A stretch of DNA of 64,000 bases from Burkholderia pyrrocinia (GCF_001028665.1 NZ_CP011503.1:3100001-3164000); one strand, 5' to 3'. Counted from the first letter of the stretch, positions 34,912-44,217 are shown. Translations and numbers: made by a program. Notes: generated from the sequence alone by a model not told the origin.

Positions 34912-37605
34912 TCAAGGCGCGCTTTCGAGCAGCCCGAGCACCAGCGCGCGGCGCACCGCGTGCTTGCGCGAGCTGGCGTCGAGCTTGCCGAACAGGTTCT
35001 TCAGGTGCCACTTCACGGTTTCCTCGCCGACGGCGAGCGCGACCGCGATCTCCTTGTTCGACAGGTTGCGCGCGAGCAGTTCGAGAATCGCACGCTCCTT
35101 CGGCGTCAGCACGACGCTCGGCACCGCGCGCGGGCTGGGTGCGCCGCGCGGCGCGGGCGGCACGATGCGCGGCTGCGGCAGCGCGTGCCGCGCGGGGCCG
35201 TCGCCGGCGGCGGCCTCGTCGCCCACGCGGCGGGCCCAGTCGGCGACGGCCGGATGCGCGTCGGCGAGCGTGCGCGTGAGCCCGAACATGTCCGCGAGGT
35301 TCATCGCCTCGTCGAGCAGCGCGCGGCCGCCGTGCCCCGACTGTTCGAGCGCGAACGCGCTGAGCGCCATGATCTCGATGCGCTCGCGCCCCATGCTCAT
35401 TTCGCGGGCCAGCACGGCCGCTTCGTCGAGCGCGGCGCTCGCGTCGTCCCAGCGGCGCGCGGCGAGCGCCGCACCCGCATGCGCGGTCGCCTGCAGCAGC
35501 ACGACGGGCCGCCGCCACAGCGGCCCGTGCGACGGAAACTCGGCTGCGGCGATCGCATCGATCCGCTCGACGAGCGCATGGCAGGTCGCCTCGCGATAAC
35601 GCGCCGCGTGAATCCGCACCTGCTCGGCGAGACTCGCGACCGACAGGCGCGGCAGCCGGCGCGCGACGCCCATCGCGTCGAGCGCCTCGAGCAGGTCGAT
35701 CGCGCGATGCTCGACGCCGCGCAGCAGCGCGATGCGCGCGGCGGTGCGATAGCCGAGCAGCACGGTGTCGGGCGTGCCCGCATGTTCGAGCACGTCGAGC
35801 CGGTTCGCGAGCAGCGCGGCGGCCTGGTCGACGCGGTCGGCCTCGTACGCGATCGCCGCGCACATCGCCGCGAGCATGCAGGTCAGCGGATGGCGGCGCC
35901 CGAGATCGGCTTCCGCGCGCGCCAGCGCCGGTGAAAGCGCATCGTCCGCGAGCCGGATCTGGCCTTCGCGCAGGTAGCTCAGGCCCGTGATCAGCTCGCC
36001 CCAGCGCGCGACGTAGCCGAACCCGGCCGCCGTCTCGCCGCGCGGCGCGGCTTGCTGGAAGCGGCGCGCCCGCGCCGGTTCGCCGACGATGATCGCACGT
36101 GCCGAGAGCCGGTTCGCGTGCATCTGCGCGAGCCATGTCGCCGCCGGCGGCGTGAAGTCGGCCCACGGTTCGAACAGTTCGACGAAACGATCGATTTCAT
36201 CGGCGTAATACGCGGCCGCGCTGAGAATCAGCGCGCATTCGTAGCGCATCGCCGCGGGCGTCCCGGTATCCGCGAGGATGCCCGCGATCTGGCGCTGCGC
36301 CTCGACATGGCGCTCGCCGAGCGCCAGCGCCCATGCGACCGCGATCCGCAGCGTCGGGCGCTTGTCGAGTTCCGCGTCGGGCAGCAGCGCGAGCCAGTCG
36401 AGCACGTCGTTGATGCGGCCTTGCTTGATCGCATCCTCGAGGCAACGCTGCGCGAGCGCGTACGCGGTCTCGACCTGGCCGGCCGCATACGCGTGGCGCG
36501 CGGCTTCCCCGGTCATCCCGTGCGCGTCGAGCCAGGCCGCCGCGCGCGCGTGCAGCATGCTGCGCTCCGCGTCCGGGCCCGCGGCCAGGCGGTCGCGCAG
36601 CGTGTCGCGCACGAGCGGATGCAGCCGGCACCAGTCCGAATCGTCCGATGCGATGAACAGCGGCGTGTCGCGTGCGAGCCGCGCGAGCCGGTCGGGTGCG
36701 CCAGCGTCGTCGAGCAGCGCGGCGCACAGCGACGGATGCAGGCGATCGGCGACGCTCGCCCGTGTCAGGAACGCGGTGTCGTCGGCCGACAGGTTCGCGA
36801 GCAGCAACTCGACGAGCCGGTCGCGCGTGCCGTCCACGCGCGCGGCGAGCGCGTCGACCGCCTGGCGCGGATCGGCCGAGCGCGCCATCGCGGCCATCGC
36901 GAGCTGCAGCCCGAGCGGCCAGCCGTCGACGCGTTCGAACAGCCGCGCGCACGCGTCGGCGTCGACGCGCTGCGCAAAGCGCGCGCCGACCAGCGCGATC
37001 GTCTCGTCGAGCGTGAAGCGCAGCCAGTCGGGGCCCGCGAGCGTGCATTGCCCGCCGGCGAGCAGGTCGCCGGCCGCTTGATCGAGCCCGCGCCGCGCCG
37101 CGACGACGACATGCAGGTTTTGCGGCGCGTTGTGCAGCACATAGGTCAGCGCGTCGAGGCCGGCGGCCGGCAGCCGCTCCGCGTCGTCGACGATCAGCAG
37201 TGCGTCGATCGACAGTTGCGCGACCTCGGCCAGCCATGCGGTCAGGCCGTCCAGCGCGCGGGACGCGCCGCCCGGGATCAGGCGCCCGAAGCCGGGCCGC
37301 GCGCAGCCGGTGCGCACCGCCTGCACGAGCCCCTGCAGCAGCCGCGGCGCGTCGTCGCGCTCGTCGGCCGACAGCCACACGACCGCACCGCCGAGCGCGA
37401 GATACTCGCGGCGCCATTGCGCGAGCAGCGACGTCTTGCCGTAGCCGGCCGGCGCCTGCACGAGCGTGACCGGACGGCCGTCGAAGGCCGGCGCGGCGAG
37501 GCTCAGCCGCGCGCGGGCGAGCAACTGCGCCGGCACGCGCGGCGCGGTCGTCTTCAGGACCAGTTCGGTGGGGGGCGCGTCGGCGCGATCGGGTGGGTGG
37601 GCCAT
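34912..37605 (-). CDS. MalT-like LuxR-family ATP-dependent regulator
   Basis: An 897-residue STAND-type transcription activator. Walker A is APAGYGKTSL (51-60), followed by a nucleotide-binding module with LLIVDDAERLPAAGLDAL, a long helical sensor region of TPR-like repeats (about 350-800), and a C-terminal LuxR helix-turn-helix (LTPKERAILELLARNLSNKEIA, about 835-895). MalT-type proteins oligomerise on binding ATP and an inducer. The ATG at 37605 starts just before the conserved N-terminal block. It diverges from the catabolic cluster at 37848-43914 and is the likely regulator. Confidence 0.9.
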   Translation of the reverse strand: MAHPPDRADAPPTELVLKTTAPRVPAQLLARARLSLAAPAFDGRPVTLVQAPAGYGKTSLLAQWRREYLALGGAVVWLSADERDDAPRLLQGLVQAVRTGCARPGFGRLIPGGASRALDGLTAWLAEVAQLSIDALLIVDDAERLPAAGLDALTYVLHNAPQNLHVVVAARRGLDQAAGDLLAGGQCTLAGPDWLRFTLDETIALVGARFAQRVDADACARLFERVDGWPLGLQLAMAAMARSADPRQAVDALAARVDGTRDRLVELLLANLSADDTAFLTRASVADRLHPSLCAALLDDAGAPDRLARLARDTPLFIASDDSDWCRLHPLVRDTLRDRLAAGPDAERSMLHARAAAWLDAHGMTGEAARHAYAAGQVETAYALAQRCLEDAIKQGRINDVLDWLALLPDAELDKRPTLRIAVAWALALGERHVEAQRQIAGILADTGTPAAMRYECALILSAAAYYADEIDRFVELFEPWADFTPPAATWLAQMHANRLSARAIIVGEPARARRFQQAAPRGETAAGFGYVARWGELITGLSYLREGQIRLADDALSPALARAEADLGRRHPLTCMLAAMCAAIAYEADRVDQAAALLANRLDVLEHAGTPDTVLLGYRTAARIALLRGVEHRAIDLLEALDAMGVARRLPRLSVASLAEQVRIHAARYREATCHALVERIDAIAAAEFPSHGPLWRRPVVLLQATAHAGAALAARRWDDASAALDEAAVLAREMSMGRERIEIMALSAFALEQSGHGGRALLDEAMNLADMFGLTRTLADAHPAVADWARRVGDEAAAGDGPARHALPQPRIVPPAPRGAPSPRAVPSVVLTPKERAILELLARNLSNKEIAVALAVGEETVKWHLKNLFGKLDASSRKHAVRRALVLGLLESAP

Positions 37606-37783
37606 CGGGGCAGCAGTCGGAATCCGGCGGTGCCGTGCGGGCCAGCGTCCGGGGTGGGCGTGGGGGGAAGGATCGGTCGAACCGCGTTCGCGCGTCAATC
37701 CCCCCCGCGACGAGTGGGGCCGCGCTGGCGCCGCGCCGATAGCATGGGTTCCGATGCATGACGAACACACGAGGAGGGCACCC

Positions 37784-37834
37784 ATGAAGATCGTATCGAC
37801 CGGCGCGCGGCGCAGCGCGCCGACCGCCGGATAA
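37784..37834 (+). CDS. possible 16-residue leader peptide
   Basis: A short frame (MKIVSTGARRSAPTAG) has a very strong Shine-Dalgarno, GAGGAGGG, six bases before its ATG, and ends 13 bases before the start of the Usp/hemerythrin-like gene. It contains a GC-rich inverted repeat (GGCGCGC / GCGCGCC). It could couple translation to the downstream gene or act as an attenuating leader. No family is known and expression is unproven. Confidence 0.4.
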   Translation: MKIVSTGARRSAPTAG

Positions 37835-37847
37835 GCGGAGCGGCACG

Positions 37848-38780
37848 ATGTACCGCCATCTGCTCGTGACGGTCGACGGCGCGCCCGGCGGCATCGACGC
37901 GATCGGCCATGCGCTCGAACTGGCCCGTGCGGTCGGCGCGCGGGTCACGTTCGTGCTGCCCGGCACCGAGCCGGACTCGCGTTTGTCCGGAGCGCGGCTG
38001 CCGGAACACGGTGCGAAAGTGGAAGCCGCCGCGCGGGCGCAGGGTTTGTCCCATGCGATCGCGGGGGCCGGCCATCCGGGGGCCGGCCACCCGGCGGCCG
38101 GCGACACGTCGCCCGGCACGCTGGCCGGCGAGCTCGGCTGCGACCTGATCGGCGTCGCGGCGCTGCCGCACGATGCCGATGCGGCAACCTGCGCGCAGCG
38201 GCAGTACCTGCTCGCGACGAGCGGCGTGCCGGTGCTCGTGTGCCCGTCGCCGCGCTCGTCGGCCGAGGCGCGCGTGATGGCGCGCTGCCTCGATGCGCAT
38301 CGCGCCGTCGGCATGCTGCTGCAAGCGCTGACGGCGTGCGGCGAACGCGCGAACGGGCCGCAGCGGCAAGCGGTCGATGCGCGCGGTGCGCTGGCCTCGC
38401 TCGCCGCGCTGCAGAGCGCGCGGTTCGGCACGGCCGCCGAAGCACGGCTGTTCGCGGCATTGCGTGCCCGTGCGGAGTGCGTCACGGCCGAACTGGACGA
38501 ACTCGACCGCCAGCGGCAGCGCGACGCGCAAGCGCTCGACGTACTGGCACGAATCGCCGGGGACGGGCTGCCGTCGGCCGCATTCGACACGGCGCTCGCG
38601 CGCTATGCACACGGCGCGTTCGAGCAGATGGGGCGGATGGAAGGCGTGATTTTCCCGGCCGCGCGGCGCTACCTGGGCGACGCCGACTGGACCGAACTGG
38701 ACGAGCCCCCGGCGGGCGGCGCAGCCGCGACGCCGCCGGGCGCGAACGAACCCGACGATGCGCGACGCGCATCGGACTGA
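37848..38780 (+). CDS. universal-stress-like / hemerythrin-like fusion protein
   Basis: A 310-residue fusion. Residues 1-140 resemble a universal stress protein (MYRHLLVTVDGAPGGIDAIGHALELARAVGARVTFVLP...GVPVLVCPS) but lack the usual G-2x-G-9x-G(S/T) ATP loop. Residues 145-290 align with the four-helix hemerythrin-like family (FDTALARYAHGAFEQMGRMEGVIFPAARRYL), yet most of the iron-ligand His and Glu positions are substituted. A short GHPGAGHPAAG repeat lies around residue 75-85. It is probably a cytoplasmic stress or sensor protein without a metal centre. It is first of the 37848-43914 cluster. Confidence 0.65.
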   Translation: MYRHLLVTVDGAPGGIDAIGHALELARAVGARVTFVLPGTEPDSRLSGARLPEHGAKVEAAARAQGLSHAIAGAGHPGAGHPAAGDTSPGTLAGELGCDLIGVAALPHDADAATCAQRQYLLATSGVPVLVCPSPRSSAEARVMARCLDAHRAVGMLLQALTACGERANGPQRQAVDARGALASLAALQSARFGTAAEARLFAALRARAECVTAELDELDRQRQRDAQALDVLARIAGDGLPSAAFDTALARYAHGAFEQMGRMEGVIFPAARRYLGDADWTELDEPPAGGAAATPPGANEPDDARRASD

Positions 38781-38798
38781 CACCCTACGGAGAACAAG

Positions 38799-39779
38799 AT
38801 GGCACATGCAGTGCGATTCCACGAAACCGGCGGCCCCGACGTGCTGCGCTGGGAGGAAGTCGACGTCGGCGACCCGGGCCCCGGCCAGGTGCGCCTGCGG
38901 CACGAGGCGGTCGGCCTGAACTTCGCCGATACCTATTTCCGCAGCGGCCTGTATCCGGTTCCGCTGCCGTCCGGCATCGGCGTCGAGGCGGCCGGCGTGG
39001 TCGACGCCGTCGGCCCCGGCGTGACGAACGTCGCCGCCGGCGATCGCGTGACCTACACCGGCTTCATCAACACGCTCGGCGCGTACGGCACCGAACGGCT
39101 GATCCCGGCCGCGCCGCTGATCCGGCTGCCGGACGGCATCGCGTGCGACACCGCGGCGGCGATGACGATGCGCGGGCTGACGTCGGCCTACCTGCTGCGC
39201 CGCATCCATGCATTCGCGCCGGGCGACACGCTGCTGCTGCACGCGGCCGCCGGCGGCGTCGGGCTGATCGTGTCGCAATGGGCGAAGCTGCTCGGGCTCA
39301 AGGTGATCGGCACCGTATCCAGCGAACACAAGGCCGACATCGCGCGCGCGCACGGCTGCGACCATACGATCGACTACAGCCGCGAGGATGTCGCGCAACG
39401 CGTGCGCGAACTGACGGACGGCGCGGGCGTCGACGTCGTCTTCGACAGCGTCGGCAAGGACACCTTCGAAGGCTCGCTCGATTCGCTGAAGCGGCGCGGG
39501 CTGATGGTGTGCGTCGGCACCGCGTCGGGCACGATCCCGCCGTTCGATCCGCAACGCCTCGCGATGAAGGGCTCGTTGTACCTGACGCGCCCGGCGCTGG
39601 CCGACTACATCGCCGACCCTGCCGAGAAGAACGACCTGGCCGGCGAACTGTTCGCGCATGTCGCCGCCGGCCGCATCCGGATCGAGATCAACCAGCGTTA
39701 TGCGCTGCAGGACGCCGCGCAGGCACACCGCGATCTCGAATCGCGCAGGACGACCGGTTCGTCGGTGTTCATCGTCTGA
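38799..39779 (+). CDS. NADPH:quinone oxidoreductase (zinc-independent MDR family)
   Basis: A 326-residue medium-chain dehydrogenase/reductase of the QOR type, which reduces quinones or reactive enals with NADPH in the cytoplasm. The nucleotide-binding AAAGGVGLIVSQWAKLLG motif is in the centre, and GLNFADTYFRSGLYP near residue 40 is typical of QOR. The zinc-binding cysteines of alcohol dehydrogenases are absent. It follows the Usp-like gene by 18 bases and precedes the dioxygenase by 10, so it is cotranscribed. Confidence 0.92.
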   Translation: MAHAVRFHETGGPDVLRWEEVDVGDPGPGQVRLRHEAVGLNFADTYFRSGLYPVPLPSGIGVEAAGVVDAVGPGVTNVAAGDRVTYTGFINTLGAYGTERLIPAAPLIRLPDGIACDTAAAMTMRGLTSAYLLRRIHAFAPGDTLLLHAAAGGVGLIVSQWAKLLGLKVIGTVSSEHKADIARAHGCDHTIDYSREDVAQRVRELTDGAGVDVVFDSVGKDTFEGSLDSLKRRGLMVCVGTASGTIPPFDPQRLAMKGSLYLTRPALADYIADPAEKNDLAGELFAHVAAGRIRIEINQRYALQDAAQAHRDLESRRTTGSSVFIV

Positions 39780-39789
39780 GGAGGCGCGC

Positions 39790-40638
39790 ATGCGAGTCGA
39801 ACCCCTGACCTGCGCGATCGGCGCGGAACTGCTGGACGTGAGCCTCGCCGACGCCGTGCACGACGACGGCCTGTTCGCCGAGATCCGCGCGCAGTTGCTC
39901 CGGCATCGCGTGCTGTTCCTGCGCGACCAGGACATCACGCGCGCCGAGCACGTCGCATTCGCGCGGCGCTTCGGCGAACTCGAGGATCATCCGGTCGCCG
40001 GCAGCGACCCCGAGCACCCGGGGCTCGTGCGGATCTACAAGTCGCCCGACCAGCCGAACGACCGCTACGAGAATGCGTGGCACAGCGATGCGAGCTGGCG
40101 CGTGGCGCCGCCGTTCGGCTGCGTGCTGCGCTGCGTCGAGGGTCCGCCGGTTGGCGGCGACACGATGTGGGCGAACATGGTGCTCGCATACGAGAACCTG
40201 CCGGAACACGTGAAGCAGCAGATCGACGGGCTGCGCGCGCGCCACAGCATCGAGGCGAGCTTCGGCGCGGCGATGCCGATCGACAAGCGCCTCGCGCTGA
40301 AGGCGCAGTATCCCGACGCCGAGCATCCGGTCGTGCGCACGCATCCCGAAACCGGCGAGAAGGTGCTGTACGTGAATGCGTTCGCGACGCATTTCACGAA
40401 CTTCCACACGCCCGGGCGCGTGCGTTTCGGGCAGGACGCGAACCCCGGCGCGGGCCAGTTGCTGCAGTACCTGATCAGCCAGGCCTACATCCCCGAATAC
40501 CAGGTGCGCTGGCGCTGGAAGAAAAACAGCGTCGCGATCTGGGACAACCGCAGCACCCAGCACTACGCGGTGATGGATTACCCGCCGTGCGTGCGCAGGA
40601 TGGAGCGCGCGGGCATCGTCGGCGACGTGCCGTTCTGA
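39790..40638 (+). CDS. TauD/TfdA family Fe(II)/2-oxoglutarate dioxygenase
   Basis: A 282-residue oxygenase that couples 2-oxoglutarate decarboxylation to hydroxylation of a small organic substrate. The iron triad is visible as H98-S-D100 and H258, and an arginine for 2-oxoglutarate binding at R269/R270. The family includes TauD (taurine) and TfdA (2,4-D), so cleavage of a C-S, C-O or C-N bond is possible. It overlaps neither neighbour and starts 10 bases after the QOR gene. The substrate is unknown. Confidence 0.9.
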   Translation: MRVEPLTCAIGAELLDVSLADAVHDDGLFAEIRAQLLRHRVLFLRDQDITRAEHVAFARRFGELEDHPVAGSDPEHPGLVRIYKSPDQPNDRYENAWHSDASWRVAPPFGCVLRCVEGPPVGGDTMWANMVLAYENLPEHVKQQIDGLRARHSIEASFGAAMPIDKRLALKAQYPDAEHPVVRTHPETGEKVLYVNAFATHFTNFHTPGRVRFGQDANPGAGQLLQYLISQAYIPEYQVRWRWKKNSVAIWDNRSTQHYAVMDYPPCVRRMERAGIVGDVPF

Positions 40639-40771
40639 GCGCGCCCGCACCGTAACCGATTCACAACACGCAATACGCACCACGCGCCGGGCCCGCCGCC
40701 CGGCGCGACGGGATACGCACGCCCGTACGCCCGGAAATAACCGAATACAACGATTCCCACTGGAGGACGAC

Positions 40772-41827
40772 ATGCAATTTCTCGACGATTCGCTGCACCC
40801 GGAAAACCAGGACAAGGTCGTCATCACGGTCGCGCCGTACGGCCCCGAATGGATGCCCGCCGATTTTCCGGAAGACATTCCGGTGACGATGGACGAGCAC
40901 GTGCAGAAGGCCGTCGACTGCTACAACGCGGGCGCGACGGTGCTGCACCTGCATGTGCGCGAGCTCGACGGCAAGGGCAGCAAGCGGCTGTCGAAGTTCA
41001 ACGAGCTGCTCGGCCGGCTGCGCGACGCCGTGCCCGACATGATCCTGCAGGTGGGCGGCTCGATCTCGTTCGCGCCGGAAGGCGACGGCGCGGAAGCGAA
41101 ATGGCTGTCCGACGATACGCGCCACATGCTCGCCGAGCTGACGCCGAAGCCCGATCAGGTGACGGTCGCGATCAACACCGTGCAGATGAACATCACCGAG
41201 CTGATGAACCGCCAGGACATCGCCGGCACGTCGCTGAACGAAACCGCGTACTGGGACGCGTACCGCGAGATGACCGTGCCGGCCGGCCCCGGCTGGGTCG
41301 ACGAACACCTGCGCCGCCTGCAGGCGGCCGGCATCCAGCCGCATTTCCAGCTCACCGGCATGCACGCGCTCGAAACGCTCGAACGGATCATCCGCCGCGG
41401 CGTCTATCGCGGCCCGCTGAACGTCACGTGGGTCGGCATCGGCGGCGGCTTCGACGGCCCGAATCCGTACAACTTCATGGAATTCGTGCGGCGTTGCCCG
41501 GACGGTGCGTGCATCACGCTCGAATCGCTGATGAAGAACGTGCTGCCGATCAACACGGTCGCGATGGCGCTGGGCCTGCATCCGCGCTGCGGGATCGAGG
41601 ACACGATCATCGACCAGAAGGGCAACCGGATGACGTCGGTGCAGCAGGTCGAGCAGTGCGCGCGCATCGCGCGCGAACTCGGCCGCGACATCGCGACCGG
41701 CAAGGAAGCGAAGGCGATCTACCGGATCGGCGTGCAGTACGACGGCGTCGACGAAACGCTCGCGCAGCTCGGGATGGCGCCGAACCGCCGGCCGGGCCAG
41801 GTGAGCGTGCCGCTGCGCGCGGCCTGA
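40772..41827 (+). CDS. BKACE family protein (DUF849), beta-keto acid cleavage enzyme
   Basis: A 351-residue TIM-barrel enzyme of the BKACE family, whose members condense a beta-keto acid with acetyl-CoA and release acetoacetate plus a new CoA ester. The Zn2+ ligands appear as H59-L-H61 (VLHLHVRE), with conserved N- and C-terminal blocks (VITVAPYGPEWMP, GVQYDGVDETLAQLGM). Characterised members act on 3-keto-5-aminohexanoate and dehydrocarnitine; the substrate of this one is not apparent. TGGAGGACG precedes the ATG. It probably belongs to the same operon as the dioxygenase. Confidence 0.9.
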   Translation: MQFLDDSLHPENQDKVVITVAPYGPEWMPADFPEDIPVTMDEHVQKAVDCYNAGATVLHLHVRELDGKGSKRLSKFNELLGRLRDAVPDMILQVGGSISFAPEGDGAEAKWLSDDTRHMLAELTPKPDQVTVAINTVQMNITELMNRQDIAGTSLNETAYWDAYREMTVPAGPGWVDEHLRRLQAAGIQPHFQLTGMHALETLERIIRRGVYRGPLNVTWVGIGGGFDGPNPYNFMEFVRRCPDGACITLESLMKNVLPINTVAMALGLHPRCGIEDTIIDQKGNRMTSVQQVEQCARIARELGRDIATGKEAKAIYRIGVQYDGVDETLAQLGMAPNRRPGQVSVPLRAA

Positions 41828-41983
41828 CGCGCCGCGCATCCGGGCGGCCCGCGAACGCCGCCCGCCGATCGATGTGGTGCGGCACCCACCCTCGCGCAGC
41901 GCGCGAGGCAAGCTCCGCCGAACGGAGCGGGGCCGCGCAAGCCGCGCCGGCGCGTTGCCGCACCGGTGCCGGAGGAGACACGC

Positions 41984-43312
41984 ATGTTGATTCATCATGT
42001 CGAGCCGTCGCTACAGAATCTGGCGGCCACCGAGCGGCGCGCGCCTGCGTATGCGTGGCTCGTGTTCGGGCTGACCGTCGGCCTGCTGCTGTCGGACTAC
42101 ATGTCGCGGCAGGTGCTCAATGCCGTGTTTCCGCTGCTCAAGCACGCGTGGAGGCTGTCGGACACGCAGCTCGGCTCGCTGTCCGGCGTCGTCGCGCTGC
42201 TGGTCGGCCTGCTGACGTTTCCGCTGTCGGTGCTCGCCGACCGCTTCGGGCGCGTGCGCAGCATCGTGCTGATGGCCGCGTTATGGAGCGTCGCGACGCT
42301 CGGCTGCGCGCTGTCGACCAACTACGCCGAAATGCTGGTGGCGCGCGGCCTCGTCGGGCTCGGCGAAGCCGCGTACGGCAGCGTCGGCGTCGCGCTGATC
42401 CTCAGCATCTTTCCGGCCCGCCTGCGTGCGACGCTGACCGGTGCGTTCATGGCCGGCGGCGCATTCGGCTCCGTGTTCGGGATGGCGCTCGGCGGGCTGG
42501 TCGGCGCGCATCTCGGCTGGCGCTGGTCGTTCGGCGTAATGGCCGCGCTCGGCATCGTGCTGCTCGTCGCGTATCGCTGCGCGGTGACCGAACGGCGGCT
42601 CGCCGCGTGCCGCGTCGAGCCGTGCCGGCGCGATGCCGACGCACCGCGCGACCTGCGCGGCAGCGTGCGCGCGCTGATGTCGGGGCTGTTCGCGTCGCGT
42701 TCAGTGATCTGCGCGTATCTCGGCAGCGGGCTGCACCTGTTCGTGCCAGGCGCGCTGTTCGCGTGGCTGCCGAGCTACCTGAACCGCTACTACGCGATGG
42801 CGCCCGACCGTGCCGCGGTGCTCGCGGCCGGCTTCGTGCTGCTCGCGGGCGTCGGGATGGTCGGCTGCGGCATCGTCACCGACCGCGTCGGCCGCGCCGA
42901 CGGTTCGCGCAAATGGCTGACCGCGATCGCGTATTGCCTGATCACGGGCGTCTGCCTCGCGGTCGCGTTCCGGCTGCCGCCCGGGCCGCTGCAGCTCGCG
43001 CTGATCTGCGCGGGCATGCTGGTCGGCGCGGGCGCGTCCGGCGCATCGGGCGCGATGGTCGCGAACCTGACGCCGGCTGCCATCCACGCATCGGCATTCG
43101 CGACGCTCACGCTCGCCAACAACCTGCTCGGCATGGCGCCGGGCCCGCTGCTGACGGGGTGGGTGGCCGATCGCGCCGGGCTCGTCGGCGCACTGCAATG
43201 GATTCCCGTCGTGCCGCTCGCGGCCGCCGTGCTGTTCGCGATCGGACGCGCGAGCTACGCGGCCGATCTCGCGCGCGCCGAACGCGAACGGCGCGCGACA
43301 CACCTTTCCTGA
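41984..43312 (+). CDS. major facilitator superfamily transporter
   Basis: A 442-residue MFS carrier with about 12 transmembrane segments. The D-R-x-G-R motif between helices 2 and 3 (LADRFGRVRS) is intact, and the N-terminus SDYMSRQVLNAVFP is like the aromatic-acid/sugar-acid branch of the family. GGAGGAG precedes the ATG at 41984. Its place after the BKACE gene suggests that it imports the substrate of the pathway. The 156 bases before it are non-coding and contain no clear promoter. Confidence 0.87.
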   Translation: MLIHHVEPSLQNLAATERRAPAYAWLVFGLTVGLLLSDYMSRQVLNAVFPLLKHAWRLSDTQLGSLSGVVALLVGLLTFPLSVLADRFGRVRSIVLMAALWSVATLGCALSTNYAEMLVARGLVGLGEAAYGSVGVALILSIFPARLRATLTGAFMAGGAFGSVFGMALGGLVGAHLGWRWSFGVMAALGIVLLVAYRCAVTERRLAACRVEPCRRDADAPRDLRGSVRALMSGLFASRSVICAYLGSGLHLFVPGALFAWLPSYLNRYYAMAPDRAAVLAAGFVLLAGVGMVGCGIVTDRVGRADGSRKWLTAIAYCLITGVCLAVAFRLPPGPLQLALICAGMLVGAGASGASGAMVANLTPAAIHASAFATLTLANNLLGMAPGPLLTGWVADRAGLVGALQWIPVVPLAAAVLFAIGRASYAADLARAERERRATHLS

Positions 43313-43329
43313 ACCCTTCCGGAGGCTGC

Positions 43330-43914
43330 ATGACCCTGGCGACCGCGCCCACCATCCTGATCGTGCCCGGCTTGCGCGATCACGTCGAAGAGCACTGGCA
43401 GACGCACCTCGAACGGCGCCTGCCGAACGCACGCTCCGTCGCCCCGCTGGAAGCCGACAAACTGAGCCGTGCCGCGCGCGTCGCGGCGCTCGACGCGGCG
43501 CTGGCCGAGATCGACGGCCCCGTGATCCTCGTCGCGCACAGCGCGGGCGTAATGATCACCGTGCACTGGGCGCGGCAGGCCACGCGCGCGATCCACGGTG
43601 CGCTGCTTGCGGCGCCGGCCGATCTCGATATGCCGATGCCCGCCGGCTATCCAACACCTGATGCGATCGATGCGCACGGCTGGACGCCCGTGCCGACCGC
43701 GCGGCTGCCGTTCCCGAGCCTCGTCGTCGCGAGCCGCAACGATCCGCTCGCGCGCTTCGAACGCGTCGAGGCGTTCGCGACGGGGTGGGGCAGCAAACTC
43801 GTCGATCTTGGCGAGGTCGGGCACCTGAACCCGGCGTCCGGGTATGGCGAGTGGCATGACGCGGAACGGTGGATCGGCGAAGTCGTGGCGCTCGGCGAAA
43901 GCGCTCTGAAGTGA
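43330..43914 (+). CDS. RBBP9/YdeN-type serine hydrolase
   Basis: A 194-residue alpha/beta hydrolase of the RBBP9/YdeN group. The nucleophile elbow is AHSAG (around residue 70), without the preceding glycine of the usual GxSxG; Asp in SRNDPLA and His in GHLNP complete the triad. GGAGGC precedes the ATG, 18 bases after the MFS stop, so it is the last gene of the cluster. It may cleave an ester or amide made or taken up by the pathway. Confidence 0.83.
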   Translation: MTLATAPTILIVPGLRDHVEEHWQTHLERRLPNARSVAPLEADKLSRAARVAALDAALAEIDGPVILVAHSAGVMITVHWARQATRAIHGALLAAPADLDMPMPAGYPTPDAIDAHGWTPVPTARLPFPSLVVASRNDPLARFERVEAFATGWGSKLVDLGEVGHLNPASGYGEWHDAERWIGEVVALGESALK

Positions 43915-43925
43915 CGGATTGACAC

Positions 43926-43950
43926 GTCGGCATCGTTTGCCTGTGCCGAC
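43926..43950 (+). terminator. weak terminator hairpin after the BKACE cluster
   Basis: GTCGGCA (43926-43932) pairs with TGCCGAC (43944-43950) across an 11-base loop, 12 bases after the hydrolase stop. No T-run follows. It probably marks the end of the cluster but a Rho-independent terminator is not certain. Confidence 0.35.
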
Positions 43951-44042
43951 ATCCTGAGGCGGCTCGTTGGATGCTATGATTATTAGTCGCGTGGCCGCGG
44001 ATAAGTGGCTGATTACTATTATCTTTTTATCGGAAATCTGTC

Positions 44043-44216
44043 ATGGCTCCCAAAAGGAAAACGCTGTACGGAGTCGAGCTGAAACCTCGCACGATCATTC
44101 GCCCCACGACGGAGGTCAAGGTTTCGACCGAAACCGAGAAAGGCGACGTGCTGCGCGCAGCACGAAAGGTCATTACCGAACACCGAGACGTGCTGATCGC
44201 GCTGAAGGATCGCTGA
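44043..44216 (+). CDS. antitoxin-like protein of a Doc-type module
   Basis: A 57-residue basic/polar protein (MAPKRKTLYGVELKPRTIIR at the start) located directly before a Doc-type toxin. The size, position and lower GC fit a type II antitoxin; the DNA-binding/inhibitory part would be the segment around VITEHRDVLIALKD at the C-terminus. It is shorter than Phd. Nothing else identifies it. One base separates its stop (44214-44216) from the toxin start. Confidence 0.65.
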   Translation: MAPKRKTLYGVELKPRTIIRPTTEVKVSTETEKGDVLRAARKVITEHRDVLIALKDR

Positions 44217-44217
44217 T

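Noticed and set aside
36052..38590. Long frames on both strands overlapping the MalT-like gene and the Usp-like gene
   Set aside because: They carry no domain and cross unrelated gene boundaries; the MalT-like and Usp-like frames contain clear motifs.
42097..42644. Short frames antisense to the MFS carrier as possible small genes
   Set aside because: Ser/Arg-rich shadows with no start signal.
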